A stretch of DNA of 27,563 bases, taken from CAYNEI01 sp964396185 (GTDB lineage: Archaea; Thermoplasmatota; SW-10-69-26). Position numbers and translations under genes: made by a program. Below are positions 6,490 to 13,871 of this stretch, one piece after another; the first letter of the stretch is position 1, and the number at the start of each line of letters is the position of its first letter. The DNA is taken from NCBI GenBank assembly GCA_964396185.1, contig CAYNEI010000033.1:1-27563 (forward strand), given 5' to 3'. A model generated the notes under the pieces. The model had not been told where the DNA came from. It did not search any database and saw nothing but the letters and a program-made list of their open reading frames with translations.

Positions 6490-7938
6490 ATGGGACGCGC
6501 TTGGGTCGTGGTCATCTTAGCCATCGGACTGGTCACCGCAGGATGCATCGGGGACGATACGGACCCTGACGAGCAGCTCGACGAGCAAACGGTCGACGAA
6601 GCCCCCGGGGACGTCAATCGCCTGGTCGCCCACACGGGCGACGGGATCGTGCCAGTGCCCGAGGAGGTGGAGGATCTCGTCGTGCGCGTGGCCGACACCG
6701 GCTACAGTGGTGCTGAGCCCACCCTGGGCGTGCTCTCGGACGGGACGATCGTGACCAACCCATCCAACGCAGCCAACAACCTCATCCTCAGCGAGGACCA
6801 CGGACAGACGTGGACCGAGGTGGGCGACCCGGTGACCAACCCCAAGATCAACCTCGATCCCTGGATGTGGGTCGACCCCATCACGGACCGGATCTACAAC
6901 GGCCCCCTCTACGTCGTGTGCAGTTGGGTCTCGTGGAGCGATGACAGGGGCGAGAGCTGGACGGCCAACCCCGTGGCCGGCTGCGGCCCGCCCGCCCACG
7001 ACCACCAGAAGATCACCACCGGACCCCCGGCCGATGGCGTGACCACCCTTGGCTACCCCAACGTGGTCTATTACAGCTACAACAGCTTCCGCGGGGAGGG
7101 TACCTGGATCACCCGCTCGCTGGATGGAGGCCACACCTTCGATGTGGGCCAGAGCGTCCACCCGGCAGACGACTGCCGCGGTGGCGTCGCAGGCCCCGTC
7201 CACGTCGGCCCCGACGGCACCGCCTACTCCGCCAAGGCCACCTGTCAGGGCACCCGGGTCATGGTCAGCCACGACTCAGGCATGAGCTGGGAGGAGGGCA
7301 TCCACACAGACAACGGCATGTACGACGGGCTGGCCATCAACCCCGACGTCGGCACGGACAACCGGGGCAACGCGTACCTCGCCTCCCCCGGCGAAGATGG
7401 CCGACTCTACATGACCATGGGCGGCGAGCAGGGCACCGCCTGGGGCACGCCCATCCCGGTGAGCCCACCGGATGTGAACTTCACCCAGTTCAGCGTCGTC
7501 ACCGCCGGCGAGCCCGGCCATGTGGCCTTCGCATACCTGGGCACGCGCGACAACGTCTCCGCCTGGGAGGAGCCCAACCCGAGCAACGCGCGAGACGAGG
7601 CGGTCTGGCACCTCTTCATCACGACGACCACCACGGCCATGGACACCGAGCCCGTCTTCGTGACCCGACAGGTCACCCCTGAAGAGGACCCCGTCCAGCG
7701 CGGATGCATCTGGCTCAACGGTGGCGGCAACGAGTGCCGCAACCTCCTCGACTTCATCGACATGGTCGAGCACGAGGGACGCCCGTACATCACGTACAGC
7801 GACGGCTGCGATGCATGCAGCTCGGCAGACACCAGCCGGGAGCGCGACCACAAGATCGCGATCCTGGAAGAGGGCCCCGGCCTGCTCGGAGGCGTGCTCG
7901 AGCCTCTGATCGGGAACGCGACCGACGCGGTGAGCTGA
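6490..7938 (+). CDS. Lipoprotein with BNR/Asp-box beta-propeller (sialidase-like fold)
   Basis: The 482-residue protein starts MGRAWVVVILAIGLVTAGC, a lipoprotein signal with the lipid-attachment Cys at residue 19. The mature chain contains at least four Asp-box motifs of the type S-x-D-x-G-x-(T/S)-(W/F): SEDHGQTW, SDDRGESW, SLDGGHTF and SHDSGMSW. These mark the turn of each blade in sialidase-like propellers. The catalytic residues of true sialidases are not identifiable, so an enzymatic role is not claimed; many such proteins are surface binding or structural propellers. The start at 6490 is chosen from the signal peptide and the TATA-like box; earlier in-frame codons lie upstream of the predicted transcript. 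Three late cysteines (CDAC and nearby) may form disulfides. Confidence 0.82.
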   Translation: MGRAWVVVILAIGLVTAGCIGDDTDPDEQLDEQTVDEAPGDVNRLVAHTGDGIVPVPEEVEDLVVRVADTGYSGAEPTLGVLSDGTIVTNPSNAANNLILSEDHGQTWTEVGDPVTNPKINLDPWMWVDPITDRIYNGPLYVVCSWVSWSDDRGESWTANPVAGCGPPAHDHQKITTGPPADGVTTLGYPNVVYYSYNSFRGEGTWITRSLDGGHTFDVGQSVHPADDCRGGVAGPVHVGPDGTAYSAKATCQGTRVMVSHDSGMSWEEGIHTDNGMYDGLAINPDVGTDNRGNAYLASPGEDGRLYMTMGGEQGTAWGTPIPVSPPDVNFTQFSVVTAGEPGHVAFAYLGTRDNVSAWEEPNPSNARDEAVWHLFITTTTTAMDTEPVFVTRQVTPEEDPVQRGCIWLNGGGNECRNLLDFIDMVEHEGRPYITYSDGCDACSSADTSRERDHKIAILEEGPGLLGGVLEPLIGNATDAVS

Positions 7939-7989
7939 GCGAGCCTCGGTGAGCGATGGTCGGCGTCAGCGTCCTCCGCTACCACGTAC

Positions 7990-8017
7990 TATATAAAGAT
8001 ACACAGATATACACAGA
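7990..8017 (+). promoter_or_regulatory. vapBC promoter with near-consensus TATA box and tandem operator-like repeats
   Basis: TATATAAA at 7990-7997 is the best TATA box in the window, 23-30 nt before the ATG at 8020. Directly behind it the nine-base sequence ATACACAGA occurs twice at a 10-bp period (7999-8007 and 8009-8017). This overlaps the expected transcription start and is a good candidate binding site for VapB autoregulation. Confidence 0.7.
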
Positions 8018-8019
8018 CC

Positions 8020-8244
8020 ATGGCGACCAAGACGATCTCGGTGACCGAGGACGCCTACCACCGGCTCGCCCGGCTCAAGCACGAGGGGGAGAGCTTCTCC
8101 CAGGTCATCAAGCGTCTGACCGGTGGGGCAGACCTCATGCGCTATGCTGGCTCGATCTCCGAGGCGTTCGCAGGCGAGCTCGAGGAGGGCTCCGCCCGGT
8201 TCCGGGACCGCTTCGACGCGGAGGCGCGCAGGCGGGACCCCTGA
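8020..8244 (+). CDS. vapB: VapB-type antitoxin
   Basis: The 74-residue protein opens MATKTISVTEDAYHRLARLK, the start of a ribbon-helix-helix-like archaeal VapB DNA-binding fold, followed by ESFSQVIKRL, a pattern typical of antitoxins paired with PIN toxins. The charged C-terminal part (EEGSARFRDRFDAEARRRDP) would wrap the toxin. The stop TGA overlaps the VapC ATG by one base (TGATG), so translation is coupled. A TATA box and tandem operator-like repeats lie directly upstream, fitting autoregulation. Confidence 0.88.
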   Translation: MATKTISVTEDAYHRLARLKHEGESFSQVIKRLTGGADLMRYAGSISEAFAGELEEGSARFRDRFDAEARRRDP

Positions 8245-8639
8245 TGCCCGTGCTGGACACCTCGTTCGTGATCGACTTCCTGCGCGGGCGGGAGCGGGCT
8301 GTGAGCATCTTCGACTTCCTCCAGCAGGGGTCTGCTCCCGTCGGCGTGACACCCTACACGCGCTACGAGCTCTACGCTGGGATCGGTCGGAGCTCGCGGC
8401 CCGATGAGGAGCGCCACCGGGCCGAGGGCTTCCTGGATGGGCTCGCATTTTTCCCCTTCGAGCCGGAGGCTGCGCGCCAGGCTGGTCTGCTCGACGCCGA
8501 GCTCTCAGCGGCGGGTCAGCCATCCAGCCTCATCGATCTGATGATCGGTGCGATCGCGCTCCACCACGGCCAAGCCGTCGTGACGCGCGACCGGAGCGCC
8601 TTCGAGGGGATCCAGGGCCTCGAGGTCCTGGCCTACTGA
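8244..8639 (+). CDS. vapC: VapC-type PIN-domain ribonuclease toxin
   Basis: The 131-residue protein has the four PIN acidic positions: Asp5 (VLDTSF), Glu42 (YELYAG), Asp98 (LIDLMIGA) and Asp116 (VTRDRSAF). These bind the metal used to cleave RNA. VapC toxins of studied systems usually cut tRNA or rRNA; the target here is unknown. It is translationally coupled to vapB. Its stop codon region overlaps the 3' end of the convergent regulator gene by seven bases, an unusually tight arrangement. All catalytic residues are intact, so the module is likely functional. Confidence 0.92.
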   Translation: MPVLDTSFVIDFLRGRERAVSIFDFLQQGSAPVGVTPYTRYELYAGIGRSSRPDEERHRAEGFLDGLAFFPFEPEAARQAGLLDAELSAAGQPSSLIDLMIGAIALHHGQAVVTRDRSAFEGIQGLEVLAY

Positions 8640-9721
8640 GAGATCCGCAGGGCCCGCTCGCCCAGCTCGCTCACCTGCACGCGCCGGAAGCGCCCATCGT
8701 GCTCGTCGGTGAGCACGCCGGCCTCCACCAGCCGGTCCACATGGTGGGTCACGGTGGGGGCGGTCAGACCCATCGACTCAGCGAGCTCGCTCATGGTGAG
8801 CGGGCCCTGGCGGTCGACCATGCGCGTCACTGCGAGGGGAGCTGCCGCCTTGATGGCGGCCAGCGCCTCGCGCAGCCCGCCGGCGAGCTGGCCTGGCAGG
8901 AAGTAGCATCGATAGCCGGAGAGCTTGTCCGCCTGGACCAGGCCACCACGTTCGAGCATGCGGAGGTGGTGCTGGAGCTTGCCCATGGTCGCGCCCGTGC
9001 GTTCGCTAAGCGCTGTGAGGTGGATGCCGGGCTCGTCACCGATCGCCTCGACGATGGCCGCGCGAGCGTCGTGCTCGAGCAGGGCATGCGGCTGGATGCG
9101 ATGGTAGAGCGGGAGCAGAAGCCCTGGAGCGCCGGGCTTGCTGGCCGTGGCGACGGTGGTCGCCAGGGCGACCAGCACGGCGGCCAAGCCCCCGAGCAGA
9201 CCGATGGTGGGGGCGCCGGGTGCCAGGCTTGCCACCAGCTCCTGGCTCGAGGAGGGGCCGTGGTCGGGGTGGTCGTACAGGTTGGCTCGCCCATGCAGCC
9301 AGACGTCCAGGGCGCCTGGCTCCTGAGGTCGGATCTCCCAGGTCACATGGCTGGCCTCCGGGACGGGCACCGAGAGCTGGAGAGGGGCGGTTCCGTTGGC
9401 GGTGGCGAGAAGCGTGCCGTGATCCGGGTCCCAGCAGCTCCCGTGGCAAACCGCGAAGAGCAGGGGTGCATCCTCGGGCGTGGAGGTCCAGTCCAGCGTG
9501 ACGCGCAGCGTGTCGGTGCCTGCTGGCAGGTGCAGGGTGCCGCGCTCGGTGGGCTGGAGCCCAGCAGCGTCGTCGGCCACGGCGCCAGAGACGCGGATGC
9601 GTCCGGTGATGGCCTGCTCGGAGAGCCACTGCTCCGGGCTGGCAAGGGCACTGGGGGCCCAGGCTGGCAAGAGCAGGACCGCCAGGACGGCGGCGACCAG
9701 CAGCGCGCGTGCGACCCGCAT
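8633..9721 (-). CDS. Membrane-anchored regulator with extracytoplasmic domain and two winged-helix domains
   Basis: The 362-residue protein has a cleavable-looking signal (MRVARALLVAAVLAVLLLPA, cleavage near ALA-S), an outer beta-rich domain to about residue 170, one membrane helix (IGLLGGLAAVLVALATTVA), then two cytoplasmic winged helices. The first contains IHLTALSERTGATMGKLQHH, the second LTMSELAESMGLTAPTVTHH; both resemble ArsR/MarR-type recognition segments. Thus it may sense an external signal and bind DNA from the membrane. Similar membrane-bound HTH proteins are common in Thermoplasmata and halophilic archaea. A TATA-like GTATAC lies about 27 nt upstream of the ATG at 9721. It converges on vapC and may have no functional link to it. 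Confidence 0.8.
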   Translation of the reverse strand: MRVARALLVAAVLAVLLLPAWAPSALASPEQWLSEQAITGRIRVSGAVADDAAGLQPTERGTLHLPAGTDTLRVTLDWTSTPEDAPLLFAVCHGSCWDPDHGTLLATANGTAPLQLSVPVPEASHVTWEIRPQEPGALDVWLHGRANLYDHPDHGPSSSQELVASLAPGAPTIGLLGGLAAVLVALATTVATASKPGAPGLLLPLYHRIQPHALLEHDARAAIVEAIGDEPGIHLTALSERTGATMGKLQHHLRMLERGGLVQADKLSGYRCYFLPGQLAGGLREALAAIKAAAPLAVTRMVDRQGPLTMSELAESMGLTAPTVTHHVDRLVEAGVLTDEHDGRFRRVQVSELGERALRISQ

Positions 9722-9745
9722 GGTCCGAGGAGGGCCCCACGGGGG

Positions 9746-9751
9746 GTATAC
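9746..9751 (-). promoter_or_regulatory. TATA-like element of the membrane regulator gene
   Basis: GTATAC on the reverse strand, 25-30 nt upstream of the ATG at 9721, in GC-rich surroundings; no Shine-Dalgarno site follows. Confidence 0.5.
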
Positions 9752-9827
9752 TCGTTCTGGACAGGCTGTGAAACCGGCGAGGGGGGTTGCTCCGCGCTAG
9801 GTGCGCGGGCGGGGACGAACACGGCGT

Positions 9828-9965
9828 CTAACGAGCGTCATCCCACGCTTCGTCGGCAGGGTTGTCCCAGAGCCCTGCGAACGTGGACCGGGCCAAGGTC
9901 TCGGAACCCTCCAGGTCGTCCTCGATCAACCGGGCCACCTTCTCGCCAGTAAGTCCGTGTTCACG
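9828..9965 (-). pseudogene. Antitoxin-like remnant overlapping the 3' end of the PCNA gene
   Basis: The reverse strand carries an open stretch reading REHGLTGEKVARLIEDDLEG and then ETLARSTFAGLWDNPADEAW before a TAG at 9828-9830. The F-A-G-L-W-D-N-P-x-D-E-x-W ending resembles the toxin-binding tails of VapB-type antitoxins. The frame has no ATG; a GTG at 9938 would give only 36 residues, and the upstream part runs into the end of the PCNA gene. I read it as a truncated antitoxin, though a tiny functional peptide is possible. Confidence 0.4.
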
Positions 9966-10698
9966 CGCTTTCGATCCGGGGCGCAAGCAGGTAGGTGACC
10001 GCTCCCTCGCCGCCGGCGAAGTCGAAGTGGAGCTTGACGGGGTAGTCGTTGCCCAGGCGGAGCTGGATGGTGCCCGAGGCCTTGCCCACCTTGACCATGT
10101 TGGAGAAGTAGTCCAGGGAGAACAGGGAGCGGACCTCCTCGTCGGCGGTGAGCTCGACCAAGGTGTCCTTCTCGAGGGTCAGGTTGACCGAGTCCATGTC
10201 GCCCTCGGCGGAGAGCTCGAAGGCGTCCTTGTCGGCGCGTAGGGCGACGTGGTCGCTGATGCCTTCTGCGGCCTTGATGCCGCGCTCGAGCTCGTTGCCA
10301 GGGAGCTTGATGATGGCGGGAAGGTCGAGGTCCGGGATCTTGGGGTCGGTCATGCCGGAGGTGTCGACCAGGCTCATACGACGCACCAGGTTGCCGATGC
10401 GCACCTTGAGGCGGCCCTCCTCCTCGAGCTCGAACTCGACCTCGTCCTCGGCGCCGGCCAACCGGGTGGCGTCCTTGAGCTTGTCGATGTCGATGCCGAG
10501 CTCCATCTCGGTGGCTTCGAAGTTCTTGAACGCCGCCTTGGAGAGGCTGAGGTCGATCATCGCCACGTGCGCCGCGTCGACGGCGAGCACCTCGATGCCC
10601 TCTGGGGACACCTGGAACTTGGCCTCGTCGACCAGCGTCGAGAGGGAATCGATGACCGATTTCAGCACGTCGGCCTTGCACACCGCTCGGAAGGACAT
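9961..10698 (-). CDS. pcn: DNA polymerase sliding clamp (PCNA)
   Basis: The 245-residue protein starts MSFRAVCKADVLKSVIDSLS and ends AVTYLLAPRIESA, both typical of archaeal PCNA. It has the two-domain length of the family, the acidic inter-domain region, and the LRADKDAFELSAEGD strand pair of the second domain. As a ring, presumably a homotrimer, it tethers DNA polymerase, ligase and other factors to DNA. The ATG at 10698 is chosen over an upstream GTG-like codon because it matches the family N-terminus. A TATA-like T-run with TTTAAG lies about 30 nt upstream. It is divergent from the TFS gene, joining replication and transcription genes at one locus. Confidence 0.97.
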   Translation of the reverse strand: MSFRAVCKADVLKSVIDSLSTLVDEAKFQVSPEGIEVLAVDAAHVAMIDLSLSKAAFKNFEATEMELGIDIDKLKDATRLAGAEDEVEFELEEEGRLKVRIGNLVRRMSLVDTSGMTDPKIPDLDLPAIIKLPGNELERGIKAAEGISDHVALRADKDAFELSAEGDMDSVNLTLEKDTLVELTADEEVRSLFSLDYFSNMVKVGKASGTIQLRLGNDYPVKLHFDFAGGEGAVTYLLAPRIESA

Positions 10699-10727
10699 GG
10701 CTCTCCCGGGTGGCAAGGCGCGCCCAC

Positions 10728-10736
10728 TTAAAAAAG
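10728..10736 (-). promoter_or_regulatory. TATA-like element of the PCNA gene
   Basis: Reverse-strand TTTTTTAAG, 30-38 nt upstream of the PCNA ATG; implies a leader of only a few bases. Confidence 0.6.
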
Positions 10737-10930
10737 GAACGGGGGGAGCTTCGGGTCCAGCTTCCGCCGGCCCTTGCTACGGAACGGCGGGAACGAGGAG
10801 GCTGCAGAGGCGCTCGTTGAGTCCACTTGCGTGCGTTAGAGCCACGTCCATCCGCTTCCTCTGGGCTTGCCGTGGTCTCTCTGCTCCCTGTGGGCCTAGC
10901 CCGGATACGGGTCCGGGCCGCCGGCGTAAC

Positions 10931-10938
10931 CCTTACAT
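10931..10938 (+). promoter_or_regulatory. TATA-like element of the TFS gene
   Basis: CCTTACAT lies about 24-31 nt before the ATG at 10962, a leaderless spacing. Confidence 0.4.
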
Positions 10939-10961
10939 CCGGGACGCGGTTTGGGCGGGCT

Positions 10962-11255
10962 ATGTTCTGCCCGGAGTGCGGTGGCCTCATGAAGCCCTCT
11001 CCTGAAGGTCCGAGGTGCGCGAAGTGCAACACGCGTGGGGAAGGGCAGAAGATCTCGCAGAAGAGCGAGGCCAAGGAGATGAGCGTGTTCAAGGAGGACC
11101 AGATCCACACCCTCCCACGCACGAACGACTTCAACTGCCCCGAATGCGGGGAGCGGGACGCCTACTACCGCTACCAACAGACCCGGGCAGCCGACGAGCC
11201 CACCACCATCATCCTCCAGTGCGTGGAGTGCAAGCACAAGTGGCGCAAGTACTGA
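10962..11255 (+). CDS. tfs: Transcription factor S, archaeal TFIIS/RPB9-like cleavage factor
   Basis: The 97-residue protein has two zinc ribbons: an N-terminal one with Cys3, 6, 19 and 22 (MFCPEC, RCAKC) and a C-terminal one with Cys59, 62, 87 and 90 (NCPEC, QCVEC). Between the last pairs lies TRAADEPTT, whose Asp78-Glu79 correspond to the acidic hairpin tip that enters the RNA polymerase active site and stimulates cleavage of backtracked RNA. The ends and length match archaeal TFS. The ATG at 10962 is fixed by the family start MFCPECGGLM; longer in-frame starts are not supported. Divergent from the PCNA gene, about 260 bp apart. Confidence 0.96.
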   Translation: MFCPECGGLMKPSPEGPRCAKCNTRGEGQKISQKSEAKEMSVFKEDQIHTLPRTNDFNCPECGERDAYYRYQQTRAADEPTTIILQCVECKHKWRKY

Positions 11256-11293
11256 GCTCGCGTACGCTCACCAAGAAGAGAAGAGGTGTGCGA

Positions 11294-11330
11294 GGCCGCC
11301 GCGGTTGGATGGAGCCTCACCATCCGGCGG
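11294..11330 (+). other. Bulged hairpin downstream of tfs
   Basis: GCCGCC (11294-11299) pairs with GGCGGC (11325-11330), and GGATGG (11306-11311) pairs with CCATCC (11319-11324), leaving a six-base 5' bulge and a seven-base loop. It may be a 3'-UTR structure. The remaining intergenic sequence to 11534 shows only the TATA-like element of the isomerase gene. Confidence 0.45.
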
Positions 11331-11500
11331 CGACCGTCGCGTGTACCAACAAGCTCCCATGCAACCCGACCCGGTGGGGGTGGGCTGCAAGCCTACCGTC
11401 CGCGGGGGGTATTAGAAGCTTATCCGTGAGGATGGCTTCGCGATGGGGTGTCACGGCCAGAGGTCACAGCTCTGGCGGGCTCACATGTCCGGCCCCGACA

Positions 11501-11508
11501 AGCTTTAC
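11501..11508 (+). promoter_or_regulatory. TATA-like element of the sugar-phosphate isomerase gene
   Basis: AGCTTTAC lies 27-34 nt before the ATG at 11535; supports that start over an in-frame GTG/ATG further upstream. Confidence 0.45.
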
Positions 11509-11534
11509 CCACCCCTCCTGCCTCCAGGCCCACC

Positions 11535-12545
11535 ATGTCCCTGGAAGCCATGATGGCAGCAACCCAGAGCCTCCCTGCCCACCTCACCGCTGGCCTGGAG
11601 GCGGGCCAGGGCCTTGATCTCCCGGAGGGCCCGTTCGACGCGGCGCTGTGCGTGGGCATGGGGGGATCCTCGATCGGGGGCACCCTGGCCGCCGGGCTGC
11701 TCATGGATGAGAGCGATGTGCCCATCCACGTCTGCCGGTCTCACAGCCCTCCAGGGTTCGTGGATGAGCGCACCCTGGTCGTGGCCACGAGCTACAGCGG
11801 CAACACCGCCGAGACCCTGGATGCCACGCGGGCCTGCCTGGAGCGGGGTGCCAGCCTCGTGGCCATCACCACCGGCGGCGAGCTCGGCGCGTTGGCCGCG
11901 GACCACGGCGCCCCGGTCCTCGAGGTGCCCAGCGGCTTCCAACCCCGGGCTGCAGCGGGCTGGCTCTTCGCCCCGAACTACACCGTGCTCTCACGGGTCC
12001 TGGGCATCGGCGATCCCGGCGCGCTGGAAGAGGTCGCTGCCAGCCTGAGCGATGGCATGGATGAGCTCGCCGCCCCCGACGGTCCCGCCGACAGCCTAGC
12101 CGGCCAGCTCGCCGACCACCCGGTGGGCGTCGTGGGCCACGACCTCATGGGCGTGGTGGCCCGCCGCTGGGCTGGCGAGATCAGCGAGAACGGCAAGCGT
12201 GTCGCCTTCCACGCCGTGCTGCCAGAGATGGCGCACAACCAGCTCGTCGGCTGGGACGGCGAGCCTGCCGGCACTGCCCTGGTGCTCCTGCGCCGAGAAG
12301 ACGAGGGGCGCCTTGAGAAGGCGAGGTTCGACTTCCTCTCTGAGCGAGCCAGCAAGGCTGGCGCAACCGTGCTCGAGGCCCGCGTGGGTGGCCCGGGAGG
12401 CCAGCTCCGAGAGGTGCTCGAAGGCGTTGTCCTGGGGGATCTGGTCAGCCTCCACATGGCCCGGCGCAAGGGCATCGACCCTGAGCCCGTGGATGTCATC
12501 ACCGCGCTGAAGAAGCGCCTGACCGATGCCGCTGACGAGGAGTAG
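11535..12545 (+). CDS. Bifunctional phosphoglucose/phosphomannose isomerase
   Basis: The 336-residue protein interconverts fructose 6-phosphate with glucose 6-phosphate and mannose 6-phosphate. It has an SIS-fold N-terminal half with GMGGSSIGG at residues 41-49 and SYSGNT at 86-91, both sugar-phosphate binding, and the C-terminal family signature ENGKRVAFHAVLPEMAHNQL with the conserved Glu and His. Length and architecture match the archaeal PGI/PMI family known from Thermoplasma and Pyrobaculum. It is cytoplasmic. The ATG at 11535 is preferred because a TATA-like box lies just upstream and it matches the family length. Glucose- and mannose-derived surface sugars are a plausible use given the many secreted sequon-bearing proteins nearby. 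Confidence 0.93.
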   Translation: MSLEAMMAATQSLPAHLTAGLEAGQGLDLPEGPFDAALCVGMGGSSIGGTLAAGLLMDESDVPIHVCRSHSPPGFVDERTLVVATSYSGNTAETLDATRACLERGASLVAITTGGELGALAADHGAPVLEVPSGFQPRAAAGWLFAPNYTVLSRVLGIGDPGALEEVAASLSDGMDELAAPDGPADSLAGQLADHPVGVVGHDLMGVVARRWAGEISENGKRVAFHAVLPEMAHNQLVGWDGEPAGTALVLLRREDEGRLEKARFDFLSERASKAGATVLEARVGGPGGQLREVLEGVVLGDLVSLHMARRKGIDPEPVDVITALKKRLTDAADEE

Positions 12546-12664
12546 CTGGGACCGCGAAGATCCCGACAGCGCCACAGACGAGGCGACCGCGAGAGCAGAC
12601 ATTGCCAGATAGCGCGATTGAACGCCTCCAAGCACCCCGCCAACCGTCCTTGGGGCCTGCGAAG

Positions 12665-12740
12665 CGCGTGGGCCCCGTTTCTTCTTCGCCGCCGTTTTCT
12701 TTGCGGGGCCCACGCGTCCCAGAGGCCCCCTCAAAGAAAA
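12665..12740 (+). ncRNA. Possible H-type RNA pseudoknot between the isomerase and Lrp-like genes
   Basis: CGCGTGGGCCCCG (12665-12677) is an exact reverse complement of CGGGGCCCACGCG (12704-12716), a 13-bp stem. TTTTCTTTG (12695-12703), inside its loop, is an exact reverse complement of CAAAGAAAA (12732-12740). The two stems interlock as an H-type pseudoknot with loops of 17, 0 and 15 nt, allowing coaxial stacking. It ends 55 bases before the Lrp-like ATG, so it could sit in that gene's leader, in the isomerase 3' UTR, or be a small RNA. Transcription is not shown. Confidence 0.4.
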
Positions 12741-12795
12741 GGGCGGGCGAAAAGCCTATCACCGCTTCGTCCCTCCCCCCTTCGTAGGTGCTGTT

Positions 12796-13029
12796 ATGGC
12801 CATCGGCTTCGTCCTCATCTCAACTGAACCCGGCCACGAGAAAGAGGTCTACAACTCGCTGCTCCGCCTCAACCAGGTGCAAGAGCTTCACCCGCTCTTC
12901 GGCGAGTACGACCTGATCGTCAAACTCGAGGCCCAGGATTTCGACTCCCTAGGTCACTTGGTCGTCGAGAAGATCAGATCCATCGAGGGCGTCAAGGAAA
13001 CGAAGACCCTCACGGGGACCAAATTCTAG
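12796..13029 (+). CDS. Stand-alone Lrp/AsnC ligand-binding (RAM) domain protein
   Basis: The 77-residue protein, MAIGFVLISTEPGHEKEVYN onward, is a complete AsnC_trans_reg fold with the hallmark GEYDLIVKLEAQD strand and a closing KETKTLTG segment. No DNA-binding helix-turn-helix is present and there is no room for one upstream in frame. In archaea such solo RAM proteins oligomerise, bind small effectors such as amino acids, and may modulate full-length Lrp regulators. AGGTG ends seven bases before the ATG, so a leadered transcript is likely, unlike most neighbours. The possible pseudoknot directly upstream could lie in this leader. Confidence 0.9.
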   Translation: MAIGFVLISTEPGHEKEVYNSLLRLNQVQELHPLFGEYDLIVKLEAQDFDSLGHLVVEKIRSIEGVKETKTLTGTKF

Positions 13030-13121
13030 GTCCCTGGCCTCTACCCCGCCGGATGGCAACCGGACTCGCGTCTCAGCACGAGCGGTGAGCCTGCCGGGCA
13101 CCGGCGCCTCTTGCGGGGCAG

Positions 13122-13128
13122 CTTTAAG
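13122..13128 (+). promoter_or_regulatory. TATA-like element of the plsC-gpsA operon
   Basis: CTTTAAG lies 28-34 nt before the ATG at 13156; it would be translated if the upstream in-frame start were used, which argues for 13156. Confidence 0.6.
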
Positions 13129-13155
13129 CTAAGCCGGTTGGTTCGGGTGTTCGAC

Positions 13156-13845
13156 ATGGGCGAGCGCTTCTACAAGGTGTCGCACGCCATCCTCGGGCCA
13201 CTGCTCCGCGGATCCTGGCGGATCCGACACGAGGGCCTTGACCACATCCCAGAGGAGGGTGCAGCCATCCTGGCCAGCAACCACCTCTCCTACCTGGACC
13301 ACTTCCTCATGCCAGCCGTGGTGCCAAGGCCCATCTACTTCATCAGCAAGGCCCAGCACTTCGACGTGCCCGTGCAGTCTTGGCTCTTCGAGAAGTGGGG
13401 CGTGATCCCCCTGGACCGAGGCGCGGGCGACGATGAGGCGTTGGCGCGCGCAGAGCAGGTGCTCGAAGAGGGTAGCCTCTTCGGGATCTACCCGGAGGGG
13501 ACCCGCTCGCTGGATGGCAAGCTGCACAAGGGCCACTCGGGCGTGGCCCGCCTCGCGCTCAAGCTCGATGTCCCCGTGATCCCCGTGGGGATGGTCGGGA
13601 CCTTCGAGGCCCTGCCGAAGGGCAAGCTCTGGCCCCGGTTCTCGAAGATCGAGATCCACTTCGGTGCGCCCATGTCGTGGCCTGAGCTCGAGGGCCAGGA
13701 CCAGGATCGCACCGTCACCCGCAAGGTCACGGATGAGGTCATGGCAGCCATCCAGGAGCTCACCGGCCAAGAGTACGTGCATGCCTACCAGCGCAACCCC
13801 GAGTACGTGACCAGCGAGGAGTCCGACGGGACGGAGGAGCGCTAA
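13156..13845 (+). CDS. plsC: PlsC-type 1-acyl-glycerol-3-phosphate acyltransferase
   Basis: The 229-residue protein carries the acyltransferase motifs NHLSYLDH (catalytic His43 and Asp48 of the H-x4-D motif) and PEGTRS (residues 113-118, phosphate binding), in the right order and spacing. This family transfers acyl groups to lysophosphatidate-type acceptors at the membrane. Typical archaea use ether lipids, so an intact PlsC is noteworthy. The C-terminal tail is charged and may be peripheral. The ATG at 13156 fits a TATA box 28 nt upstream. Its stop TAA overlaps the ATG of a nine-codon minicistron that leads into gpsA, so the two are an operon. Another glycerolipid acceptor cannot be excluded. 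Confidence 0.9.
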   Translation: MGERFYKVSHAILGPLLRGSWRIRHEGLDHIPEEGAAILASNHLSYLDHFLMPAVVPRPIYFISKAQHFDVPVQSWLFEKWGVIPLDRGAGDDEALARAEQVLEEGSLFGIYPEGTRSLDGKLHKGHSGVARLALKLDVPVIPVGMVGTFEALPKGKLWPRFSKIEIHFGAPMSWPELEGQDQDRTVTRKVTDEVMAAIQELTGQEYVHAYQRNPEYVTSEESDGTEER

Positions 13846-13871
13846 TGCGCATCGGGACGGGGGCGCGCTAG
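13845..13871 (+). CDS. Nine-codon minicistron MRIGTGAR leading into gpsA
   Basis: An ATG at 13845 overlaps the plsC stop (TAATG) and follows GGAGGAGC, a good Shine-Dalgarno site. It reads eight residues and stops at a TAG abutting the gpsA ATG at 13872. Its first eleven bases (ATGCGCATCGG) are identical to the first eleven of gpsA, so it looks like a small tandem duplication of the gene start. gpsA would then be translated by re-initiation. Confidence 0.45.
   Translation: MRIGTGAR

Noticed and set aside
12096..12734. Reverse-strand frame with a lysine-rich GPAKKTAAKKKRGPR stretch, resembling a basic chromatin-protein tail
   Set aside because: The basic stretch is produced by the palindromic, purine-rich sequence of the possible pseudoknot, and the rest of the frame is the shadow of the isomerase gene without any recognisable domain.
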